From an uncultured Aquimonas sp. (GTDB lineage Bacteria; Pseudomonadota; Gammaproteobacteria; Xanthomonadales; Xanthomonadaceae), in assembly GCA_946481615.1 (NCBI GenBank), contig CAMLOR010000138.1:1-8636 (forward strand): a DNA stretch of 8,636 bases, written 5' to 3'. The notes beneath the pieces are model-generated. The model was not told where the DNA came from and ran no database searches. It was given only the letters and a program-made list of their open reading frames with translations. The position numbers were made by a program, and so were the translations under genes. This document shows, piece after piece, positions 1 to 8,636 of this stretch. How positions within the stretch are numbered: position 1 is the first letter of the stretch; every line of letters starts with the position of its first letter.

Positions 1-2666
<2,666 letters not shown>

Positions 2667-2667
<1 letters not shown>

Positions 2668-2689
2668 CGCGCCGCCGGCGGCAGGCGCG

Positions 2690-2708
<19 letters not shown>
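2667..2708. terminator. Overlapping hairpins between convergent genes, possible bidirectional terminator
   Basis: Two stems share the same central arm. Hairpin A pairs 2667-2673 (ACGCGCC) with 2684-2690 (GGCGCGT). Hairpin B pairs 2679-2690 with 2697-2708, a perfect 12-bp stem closing on a 6-nt loop (TATTTC). They cannot form together. Hairpin B carries the reverse-strand stop codon at its loop edge. Neither stem is followed by a T-run on either strand, so classical intrinsic termination is not shown; the location between two converging stops is the main support. Confidence 0.4.
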
Positions 2709-4018
<1,310 letters not shown>

Positions 4019-4048
4019 GCGCGGGCTCCGGTGCGGGGTGATCGCGCA

Positions 4049-4054
4049 AGCGTA
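4049..4054 (-). promoter_or_regulatory. Possible -10 box of the exported amidohydrolase gene
   Basis: Read on the minus strand this is TACGCT, matching TATAAT at three of six positions including the first two bases and the last T. It would start transcription near 4042, giving a leader of about 24 nt that includes the GGAG ribosome site at 4026-4029. The -35 region is poor and would overlap the opposing promoter's -10 box. Confidence 0.3.
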
Positions 4055-4074
4055 AGCGCGCCGCCGCGTCCGCG

Positions 4075-4080
4075 TACACT
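4075..4080 (+). promoter_or_regulatory. Probable -10 box of the ATP-PPi-loop gene
   Basis: TACACT matches the TATAAT consensus at four of six positions, including the key first T, second A and last T. It ends seven bases before the ATG at 4088, which places the transcription start at or next to the A of the start codon. No Shine-Dalgarno sequence precedes the ATG, which fits a leaderless transcript. No good -35 hexamer is found 16-18 bp upstream. Confidence 0.45.
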
Positions 4081-4087
4081 TGCGCGC

Positions 4088-4756
4088 ATGCGAAGCGTGA
4101 CTCCCATCCTGCTCTCCTGGAGCGGCGGCAAGGACTCGGCCTGGACCCTGCACGCGCTGCGGCGCGACCCCCAGTGGCATGTCGGCGGTCTGGTCACCAC
4201 GATCACCGCGGAGTACGAGCGCGTCAGCATCCACGGCCTGAGGCGCGAGATCCTGCAGGCGCAGGCCGCGGCCTGCGGGCTGCCGGTGATCGAGGCGCGC
4301 ATCCCGCCGCGCGCCGACAACGCCACCTACGAAGCCGCCTTCGCCGCCGCGCTGGCGGGATTCGAGGGCGTGCGCCACATCGCCTTCGGCGATCTGTTCC
4401 TGGCCGATGTGCGGGCGTATCGCGAGGCACTTTGCGCGCGGCTGGGCTGGACCCCGGTGTTCCCGCTGTTCGGCGCCGATACCGCGGCGCTGGCGCGGGA
4501 GATGATCGACGGCGGCCTGCGCGCGACGCTGTGCTGCGTCGACACCACGCAGCTCGGGGCCGGGTACGTCGGCCGCGCGTTCGACGCCGACCTGCTGCGC
4601 GACCTGCCGCCCGGCGTGGACCCCTGCGGCGAGCGCGGCGAGTTCCACACCTGCGTCACCGACGGTCCGATGTTCCGACACGCAGTCCCGGTACGCCCCG
4701 GCGAGCGAATTTTGCGCGATGATCGTTTCCAGTATCTCGACCTCCTGCCCGCCTGA
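4088..4756 (+). CDS. ATP-PPi-loop protein, diphthine-ammonia ligase (Dph6/ATP_bind_4) family
   Basis: 222 residues, the usual size for single-domain members. The PP-loop SGGKDS sits at residues 12-17 and binds the ATP pyrophosphate. Family signatures follow in order: SIHG at 47-50, GDLFLADVRAYRE at 101-113, FPLFG at 125-129, and the C-terminal DPCGERGEFHT at 178-188. The archaeal/eukaryotic relative Dph6 amidates diphthine on elongation factor 2. Bacteria have no diphthamide, so the bacterial homologues, often labelled adenine nucleotide alpha hydrolases, probably adenylate and amidate or otherwise modify another acid; the substrate is unknown. The ATG at 4088 is selected because the PP-loop needs the preceding PILLSW strand and a -10 box lies directly upstream. 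The enzyme should be cytosolic. A TPR gene follows after six bases, so the two are probably co-transcribed. Confidence 0.88.
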   Translation: MRSVTPILLSWSGGKDSAWTLHALRRDPQWHVGGLVTTITAEYERVSIHGLRREILQAQAAACGLPVIEARIPPRADNATYEAAFAAALAGFEGVRHIAFGDLFLADVRAYREALCARLGWTPVFPLFGADTAALAREMIDGGLRATLCCVDTTQLGAGYVGRAFDADLLRDLPPGVDPCGERGEFHTCVTDGPMFRHAVPVRPGERILRDDRFQYLDLLPA

Positions 4757-4762
4757 CCCGCC

Positions 4763-5524
4763 ATGCCCATCGCCGGACTCGGACTCCATCTCATCGTCGC
4801 GATCTTCTTCGCCGTGCACGCGGTGCGCACCGGGCAGGACAAGTACTGGCTGATGATCCTCTTCATGGCGCCGCTGCTCGGCAGCCTGGTGTACGCCCTC
4901 GCGATCTGGCTGCCGGAGATGCGCCATTCGCACGCCGGCCGCCAGCTGGTGCGCGGCGTGCGCGACATCGTCGATCCCGACCGCGAACTGCGCGCCGCGC
5001 AGGATGCCTACGACACGGTGGCGAGCGCCGACAACCGCATCCGCCTGGCCGACGCGCTGCTGGCGAAGGGCCGCGCCACCGAGGCCGCCGTGCAATTCCG
5101 CGCCGCGATGAGCAGCGTGCATCGGGACGATCCCGCCATCCACGTGCGGCTGGCCCACGCAGTGCTCGAGTCCGGCGATGCCGTGGGCGCGCGCGACGAA
5201 CTCGATGCGCTGCGCCGCGCGCATCCTTCGTTCCGCTCGCAGGAAGGCCACCTGTACTACGCGCGGGCGCTGGCCGACCTGGGCGAGCGCGAACGGGCGC
5301 GCGAGGAGTTCGACGCGCTGATCGGCTACTACGCGGGCTTCGAGCCGCGCGCGCGTTATGCCGAAGCGCTGCTGCAGTGGGGCGAGCGCGATGCCGCGCG
5401 CGAGCTGGCCGCGGCCTCGATGAAACAGGCCGCACGCCTGCCGAAATATTCGCGCCGCATGAACCATGAATGGATCAAGCGGCTGGAAAGAATTACGCGC
5501 GGCGAAGTGGCGACCGCGGGCTAA
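4763..5524 (+). CDS. Membrane-anchored tetratricopeptide repeat protein (COG4700-like)
   Basis: 253 residues. Two hydrophobic segments open the protein, about 3-21 and 28-50, separated by a short loop (RTGQDK), so it is anchored by a hairpin with the bulk on one face, probably the cytoplasm. From residue 91 come about four divergent TPR units: roughly 91-124, 125-158, 161-194 and 195-228, showing the repeated pattern of LADALLAKGRATEA, LAHAVLESGDAVGA, YARALADLGERERA and YAEALLQWGERDAA. A basic tail (KYSRRMNHEWIKRLER) follows. It resembles the uncharacterised divergent-TPR family COG4700, placed from memory of that family. TPR proteins are assembly or recruitment scaffolds; the partner is unknown. 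Its ATG comes six bases after the upstream stop with no Shine-Dalgarno sequence, so it likely depends on translational coupling to the Dph6-like gene. Confidence 0.82.
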   Translation: MPIAGLGLHLIVAIFFAVHAVRTGQDKYWLMILFMAPLLGSLVYALAIWLPEMRHSHAGRQLVRGVRDIVDPDRELRAAQDAYDTVASADNRIRLADALLAKGRATEAAVQFRAAMSSVHRDDPAIHVRLAHAVLESGDAVGARDELDALRRAHPSFRSQEGHLYYARALADLGERERAREEFDALIGYYAGFEPRARYAEALLQWGERDAARELAAASMKQAARLPKYSRRMNHEWIKRLERITRGEVATAG

Positions 5525-5527
5525 ACT
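5522..5527 (+). promoter_or_regulatory. Probable -10 box overlapping the TPR gene's stop codon
   Basis: TAAACT, in the context GGCTAAACTGCGG, matches four of six bases of TATAAT and begins with the TAA stop of the upstream gene. Start would be near 5534, leaving a leader of about 23 nt that contains GGAG at 5547-5550. No convincing -35 box is visible. It would give the small downstream gene its own transcript in addition to readthrough. Confidence 0.4.
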
Positions 5528-5556
5528 GCGGCGGACCCCGCGATCCGGAGACCGCC

Positions 5557-5901
5557 ATGCTGCAGCGCTACCACCTCACCCTCGCCGATCCGGCCGCCGC
5601 GCGCGGCAGCGATCCCGCGCTGAGCTTCCGCGCCAACGGCGCGGAGGCCTTCGCGCAGGAACTGCAGGATGCCCTGCGCACGCGTCGCCTGTTCGACGCC
5701 TGGCGCGCGCAGCAGGAAGATCCCGACGAGGTCGACGAAGCCCTCGGCGCCACCGATCCCCACGCCACCGTCACCGGCAGCCAGCGCGACCTCAAGATCG
5801 ATCTGCTCGCCACCACGTCGCTCAGCGGCAACCTCCTGCGCCACCGCATGCGGCTGCTGGCAGGCTCGGGCTGGGCGCTGCACGACGTGACGGCGGCCTG
5901 A
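5557..5901 (+). CDS. Conserved-looking hypothetical protein, 114 aa
   Basis: I do not recognise a named domain. The ATG at 5557 is preferred over in-frame starts from 5470 because GGAG lies six bases upstream (5547-5550) and the earlier starts would overlap the end of the TPR gene. The protein has no signal peptide or membrane segment and should be cytosolic. It opens with a strand-like YHLTLADP, has a helix around 27-52, a charged turn at EDPDEVDEAL (54-63), then two likely strands (TVTGSQRDLKIDLLAT, 71-86) and a final helix plus strand (LLRHRMRLLAGSGWALHDV). That looks like a small alpha/beta fold. It stops two bases before the convergent VOC gene. Coding nature rests on codon use matching its neighbours and on the ribosome site. 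Confidence 0.7.
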   Translation: MLQRYHLTLADPAAARGSDPALSFRANGAEAFAQELQDALRTRRLFDAWRAQQEDPDEVDEALGATDPHATVTGSQRDLKIDLLATTSLSGNLLRHRMRLLAGSGWALHDVTAA

Positions 5902-5903
5902 CG

Positions 5904-6278
5904 CTACGGCAGGTTGAGCTGCCAGCTCACGCCGAAACGATCGTCGAGCCAGCAGAAGCGTTGGCTGAAACCGTAGTCGTCGGGCGGCATCAGATGTTTG
6001 CCGCCTTCGCCGAGCGTGGCGACCAGGTGTTCGAACTCGGCGGCATCGCGGCAATCGACGAAAAGCGAGACCGCCGGCGTGAAGCCGAAGGCGTGCTGCA
6101 CCGGGCTGTCGAACACCCGCACGCGCTGGCCGGCGAGTTCGATCTCGCCGCGCTGCACCTTGCCGTCGTCGCGTTTCTCCAGGGCGACGACCTGGCCGCG
6201 GAAGGTCGCGACGTAGAAGATCGCGGCGGCTTCGGCGTCGCCGGTGAACATCAGGAAAGGCGTGATCTTCGTCGACAT
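5904..6278 (-). CDS. VOC-superfamily protein, PhnB / 3-dmu-9_3-mt type
   Basis: 124 residues, typical for one PhnB-like unit (PF06983). The N-terminal ITPFLMFTGDAEAAAIFY (5-22) is the first beta-alpha element of the fold; PAVSLFVDCRDAAEFEHL (68-85) starts the second, and FCWLDDRFGVSWQ (108-120) is the family's closing signature. Many proteins labelled 3-demethylubiquinone methyltransferase by this domain have no such activity, so only a small-molecule or metal-dependent VOC role should be inferred. No signal peptide is seen. Its ATG follows the stop of the upstream fusion gene by one base (TGA-C-ATG) and its strong Shine-Dalgarno sequence lies inside that gene, so the two are co-transcribed and probably translationally coupled. 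It meets the small hypothetical gene tail-to-tail with only two bases between stops. Confidence 0.88.
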   Translation of the reverse strand: MSTKITPFLMFTGDAEAAAIFYVATFRGQVVALEKRDDGKVQRGEIELAGQRVRVFDSPVQHAFGFTPAVSLFVDCRDAAEFEHLVATLGEGGKHLMPPDDYGFSQRFCWLDDRFGVSWQLNLP

Positions 6279-6279
6279 G

Positions 6280-6909
6280 TCAGTCCTCCTTCACGGGAGC
6301 CAGCAGGTTCGCATCGCGCGCGATGCGCCACTGGCCGTCTTCCTTCCTCAACACCGTGAGCGTGTGCCCGGCGCGCACCATGCCGTCGCCGGCGACACGC
6401 AGTTTCGCCCACATCACGGCCCATTCGCCCAGCACGACGATCTCCTGCGGCTGCGCTTCGCCTTCGAACGCAGGCGCTTCGCCGCCGGCCTGCGAACGCT
6501 GCGCCTGCGCGAACTCGTCGTGACGCATTGGCGGATGCCCCGGGCGCAGGAACACCACGTCGCGCGTGATCATCGCGATCACGGCCTCGGCATCGCCGGC
6601 CTTCGACGCATCCATCCAGCGCTGCACGAGCGTGCGGATGGCATCGGCTTCCGAAGCCGCGCGACCGGCACCACTGCAGCCCTGCGGCTTGTGCACGCGC
6701 TCGGTCGAGGCCGGATACTTCCCGAGCTTCTCCGCAGGCCGCCGCGGACGCCGCACCAGCTCGCCGCCACAGTTGGGACATTGCAGACCGAGCTTGCCCT
6801 CCGCACAGGCGCGGCAGAACGTGCATTCGAAAGTGCATATCCAGGCCGCATCCGTGTCCGGCGGCAAATCGCGATCGCAGCATTCGCAGTTGGGACGAAG
6901 TTGCAGCAT
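6280..6909 (-). CDS. DUF1272 zinc-finger domain fused to SnoaL/SgcJ-EcaC-like domain
   Basis: 209 residues in two parts. Residues 1-75 match DUF1272: LRPNCECCDRDLPPD, then ICTFECTFCRAC and CPNCGGEL, ending with the family tail KYPASTERVHKP. Nine cysteines (8, 10, 11, 25, 29, 32, 35, 44, 47) suit binding of one or two zinc ions. After a short glycine/alanine linker (77-86), residues 87-209 read as an NTF2-like SnoaL/DUF4440 domain: EADAIRTLVQRWMDASKAGD, a strand MITRDVVFLRPG, RHDEFAQAQR, VMWAKLRV and the closing HTLTVLRKEDGQWRIARD. DUF1272 proteins as I know them are usually stand-alone and well under 100 residues, so this is a fusion. Function of either half is not established; binding of a small ligand is plausible for the second. 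The start at 6909 has GAGGAGG four bases upstream. It is coupled to the VOC gene that follows. Confidence 0.87.
   Translation of the reverse strand: MLQLRPNCECCDRDLPPDTDAAWICTFECTFCRACAEGKLGLQCPNCGGELVRRPRRPAEKLGKYPASTERVHKPQGCSGAGRAASEADAIRTLVQRWMDASKAGDAEAVIAMITRDVVFLRPGHPPMRHDEFAQAQRSQAGGEAPAFEGEAQPQEIVVLGEWAVMWAKLRVAGDGMVRAGHTLTVLRKEDGQWRIARDANLLAPVKED
6285..6291 (-). promoter_or_regulatory. Strong Shine-Dalgarno site for the VOC gene, inside the fusion gene
   Basis: On the minus strand this reads AAGGAGG, six bases before the ATG at 6278, and is embedded in the last codons of the fusion gene. It supports the chosen VOC start and direct coupling of the two genes. Confidence 0.75.
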
Positions 6910-6913
6910 GTTG

Positions 6914-6920
6914 CCTCCTC
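6914..6920 (-). promoter_or_regulatory. Strong Shine-Dalgarno site for the DUF1272 fusion gene
   Basis: On the minus strand this reads GAGGAGG, four bases before the ATG at 6909. It decides the start and is much stronger than the sites of the upstream membrane-protein genes. The 42-bp gap between this gene and the preceding stop shows no convincing promoter hexamers. Confidence 0.7.
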
Positions 6921-6951
6921 GGTCGTCCAGATGTCACTCGCGCAACGGTGA

Positions 6952-7362
6952 TCAGCCAGCGCCGGTACCGGGCACGAACAGCTGGAAGAACAGCAGATAC
7001 GTTCCCAGCGACGCCAGCATCACGAGCACGCCGCGGCCGAATCCGCGCCAGGCCTCGAGCGGGCTGCGCGAGGTGAACAGCCGCCACAGGATCCAGAACA
7101 CGCCGAACAGCACGATCCAAACCGGCGCCAGCCGCGAGAGTGGCTGGCCGCGGCGCTTCGCATCGTCGGTGGCCCACCAGAACACCAGAAAGCCGCTCAC
7201 CGCGATCTGCACGGCGAGGAACAGCATTTCCGATTCCGGTCGATGGGCGGACAGGCCCTCGACCGCGCCGCTCGCGGCGCAATAGAGCACGAACCACATC
7301 AGGGCGGGGTGCCAGCGATGCGTTCGCGCGGCGAGGGCGGACTCGGTGTTTTCCACGTCCAT
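6952..7362 (-). CDS. Small multi-pass membrane protein of unknown function
   Basis: 136 residues from the ATG at 7362, which is chosen because it lies four bases after the stop of the DoxX gene with GGAG eight bases upstream; the frame is open further back to 7515 but that extension would overlap the DoxX gene. The protein has a short hydrophilic start (MDVENTESALAARTHRW) and about four membrane segments: residues 20-36, 46-64, 80-96 and 111-128, with a basic loop (DDAKRRGQPLSR) between the second and third. I do not recognise a family. The loop composition suggests that the loop between segments 2 and 3 is cytoplasmic. Tight spacing to the DoxX gene implies co-transcription and possibly a common membrane role. 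Confidence 0.75.
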   Translation of the reverse strand: MDVENTESALAARTHRWHPALMWFVLYCAASGAVEGLSAHRPESEMLFLAVQIAVSGFLVFWWATDDAKRRGQPLSRLAPVWIVLFGVFWILWRLFTSRSPLEAWRGFGRGVLVMLASLGTYLLFFQLFVPGTGAG

Positions 7363-7366
7363 CCGA

Positions 7367-7747
7367 TCAGCTCCGCTTGCCGCGGTGGTGCAGGCCCACG
7401 CACAGCAGTGCGACGATGAGCAGCACGCTGAACTCCACGCCGTTGCGCCCCGGGCCCACGACGAACCATCCGGCCGGCGCATGCACCAGCGCGATGCCCA
7501 CGGCGTAGATCGCACTGAAGACCAGCGACAGCGGCAGGACGAAGCGCCCTGCTGCGAACACCACCGGCGCCACCATCTCGAATACGGTGATCGACCAGGC
7601 GATGGCGAGGCCGAACATCAGGCCCTGGCCGTCGAGCCAGGTGCCGAACGGTGCCACGCCGCCGTGCAGGAAGCGATGCCAGCCGTGCGCCAGGATCAGG
7701 CCGGCCAGCGTCAGCCGCAGCACGGTCCACAGGGTCTTGTCGCTCAT
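7367..7747 (-). CDS. DoxX family membrane protein
   Basis: 126 residues, usual for DoxX (PF07681). It carries the N-terminal signature RLTLAGLILAHGWHRFLHGG (11-30), four hydrophobic segments (about 8-24, 46-66, 70-90 and 106-120) and the C-terminal GVEFSVLLIVALL. The family is named after a subunit linked to archaeal thiosulfate:quinone oxidoreductase, but most bacterial members have no assigned reaction; a role in membrane redox or thiol stress is only suggested by relatives. The start at 7747 has no obvious Shine-Dalgarno sequence; the leader is instead GC-rich and includes a small hairpin. It lies 31 bp downstream of ppc on the same strand and four bases before the next membrane-protein gene. 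Confidence 0.85.
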   Translation of the reverse strand: MSDKTLWTVLRLTLAGLILAHGWHRFLHGGVAPFGTWLDGQGLMFGLAIAWSITVFEMVAPVVFAAGRFVLPLSLVFSAIYAVGIALVHAPAGWFVVGPGRNGVEFSVLLIVALLCVGLHHRGKRS

Positions 7748-7753
7748 CGCGTT

Positions 7754-7773
7754 CGCCGTCGGGAAGGACGGCG
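7754..7773 (-). terminator. Small hairpin between ppc and the DoxX gene
   Basis: Bases 7754-7760 (CGCCGTC) pair perfectly with 7767-7773 (GACGGCG) around a 6-nt loop, filling most of the 31-bp gap after the ppc stop. No T-run follows on the minus strand. It could be a weak terminator or attenuator after ppc, or could mask the DoxX translation start. Confidence 0.35.
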
Positions 7774-7778
7774 CGATG

Positions 7779-8636
7779 TTAGCCGGTGTTCTGCACCCCC
7801 GCGCTGATCCCGTTCACCGTCGCCACCAGCGCGCGGTAGAGCGCGTCTTCTTCGCGGCCGGCGGCGCGCCAGCGTGCGAGCGCTTCGACCTGCAGGAGGC
7901 TGATGGGATCGACGTAGGGATTGCGCAGCCGGATCGATTCGCGCAGGCGGCGGTCGTTGGCGAGCAGTTCGCCGGCGCCCTTGATGCGCAGGATGAGTTC
8001 GCGCGTGCGCTGGAATTCCTCGGCGATGCGCGGGAAGTAGGTTTCGTGCAGCGGACCGGCGAGGCGCGAATAAGCGGCGAAGATGTCGAGGTCGGATTTC
8101 GCCAGCACCATCTCGACGTCTTCGACGAGCACGGTGAAGAACGGCCAGTCGCGCGTCATCTCGGTGGCGAAAGCCAGGCCGTGGCGCTCGATCAACTGTG
8201 CCAGACCGGTGCCGACGCCGTACCAGCCGGTGAGGCCGGCGCGGTTGAGCGACCAGGCGAACACCCAGGGGATCGCGCGCAGCGAGCCCACGCCGGCGGC
8301 GCCCGCGCGCTTGGGCGGGCGCGAGCCCAGGCGCAGGCGTTCGATCAGGTCGATCGGCGTGGCGGCGCGGAAATACTCGGGGAAGCCTTCGTCCTCGTGC
8401 ACCAGCGCGCGGTAGTGCGCGCGCGAGGCGGCGGCCATCGCGGCCATCGCTTCGCGCCAGGCCGCTTCGCGCGGTTCGGGCGCGCGCGGGCGCAGCGTGG
8501 CGCGCAGCACGGCGGCGCTGGCCTGTTCGAGATTGCGCAGCGCCAGCGCGCGGATGCCGTACTTGCGATGGATCACCTCGCCCTGCTCGGTGAGGCGCAG
8601 GAAGCCGTCGACGGTGCCGCGCGGCGCCGCGATCAC
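7779..8636 (-). CDS. ppc: Phosphoenolpyruvate carboxylase, C-terminal part (5' end outside window)
   Basis: The last 285 residues of an enzyme normally around 900 long; the frame runs off the right edge, so the true start is not visible. The enzyme adds bicarbonate to phosphoenolpyruvate to make oxaloacetate, replenishing the TCA cycle in the cytosol. Numbering from the edge, TVDGFLRLTEQGEVI (8-22) and SLRAIPWVFAWSLNR (118-132) are hallmark PEPC segments, the latter holding a catalytic arginine. EMVLAKSD (175-182), SIRLRNPYVDP (234-244) and the terminal QNTG hold the lysine, arginine and asparagine that correspond to the aspartate-inhibitor site known in the E. coli enzyme, which suggests feedback inhibition is retained. 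The last five residues are VQNTG rather than MRNTG of E. coli. TAA stop at 7779-7781. Small membrane-protein genes follow on the same strand. Confidence 0.95.
   Translation of the reverse strand: MIAAPRGTVDGFLRLTEQGEVIHRKYGIRALALRNLEQASAAVLRATLRPRAPEPREAAWREAMAAMAAASRAHYRALVHEDEGFPEYFRAATPIDLIERLRLGSRPPKRAGAAGVGSLRAIPWVFAWSLNRAGLTGWYGVGTGLAQLIERHGLAFATEMTRDWPFFTVLVEDVEMVLAKSDLDIFAAYSRLAGPLHETYFPRIAEEFQRTRELILRIKGAGELLANDRRLRESIRLRNPYVDPISLLQVEALARWRAAGREEDALYRALVATVNGISAGVQNTG

Larger units (their letters stand above)
4043..4086. promoter_or_regulatory. 12-bp imperfect inverted repeat in divergent promoter
   Basis: The plus-strand right arm, 4075-4086, reads TACACTTGCGCG. The left arm, 4043-4054 read on the minus strand, is TACGCTTGCGCG, differing at one base of twelve. 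The arms are separated by 20 bp and lie in the 69-bp gap between two divergent genes. Each arm begins with a plausible -10 hexamer for the gene it faces, so the symmetry may reflect paired promoters, a dimeric regulator's operator, or both. Confidence 0.5.

Noticed and set aside
4019..5467. Possible long N-terminal extension (about 483 residues) of the reverse amidohydrolase
   Set aside because: It is antisense to the Dph6-like and TPR genes, has low-complexity composition, and would bury the signal peptide that begins at 4018.
5470..5556. Earlier start for the 114-aa gene
   Set aside because: It would overlap the TPR gene's end, has no ribosome site, and encodes a segment unlike the rest of the protein.
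5915..5929. Near-perfect 15-base palindrome (TGAGCTGCCAGCTCA) at the end of the VOC gene
   Set aside because: It lies in conserved coding sequence (WQLNLP end), has almost no loop and no T-run, so I do not call it a terminator or operator.
7363..7515. Longer form of the four-segment membrane protein
   Set aside because: It would overlap the DoxX gene by about 150 bp; the ATG at 7362 has a GGAG and suits the four-base spacing.
8083..8415. 110-codon open frame antisense to ppc
   Set aside because: Serine/arginine-rich translation with no motifs, lying wholly within conserved ppc sequence.

Overview
This window is strongly GC-rich, densely coding bacterial chromosome with no mobile elements, RNA genes or CRISPR. 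Protein sequences, GC-ending codons and CTAAACTG/TACACT-type -10 boxes suggest a gammaproteobacterium of the Lysobacterales/Xanthomonadales type. That placement is inference from style; no marker gene was compared.

Layout: (1) 1-2667 (+) is the C-terminal 888 residues of a large TolB-propeller/amidohydrolase fusion, open at the left edge. (2) 2690-4018 (-) is a second, single-domain exported amidohydrolase, tail-to-tail with the first across a 22-bp gap holding two overlapping, mutually exclusive hairpins. (3) A 69-bp divergent promoter region (4019-4087) carries a near-perfect 12-bp inverted repeat whose arms coincide with back-to-back -10 boxes. (4) 4088-5901 (+) holds an ATP-PPi-loop protein related to diphthine-ammonia ligase, a membrane-anchored TPR protein coupled to it, and a small unrecognised protein with its own likely promoter. 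(5) 5904-8636 (-) contains, in transcription order, the 3' third of phosphoenolpyruvate carboxylase (ppc, cut by the right edge), a DoxX-family membrane protein, a small multi-pass membrane protein, a DUF1272-SnoaL-like fusion protein, and a VOC/PhnB-like protein whose start is coupled to the fusion gene.

The window is mostly ordinary chromosome and I see no clear new multi-gene system. The points most worth a second look are the zinc-finger DUF1272 fused to an NTF2-like domain beside a VOC protein, the symmetric divergent promoter with an apparently leaderless mRNA, and the Dph6-like enzyme in an organism that should lack diphthamide. No gap exceeds 70 bp, so there is no large unexplained non-coding stretch.
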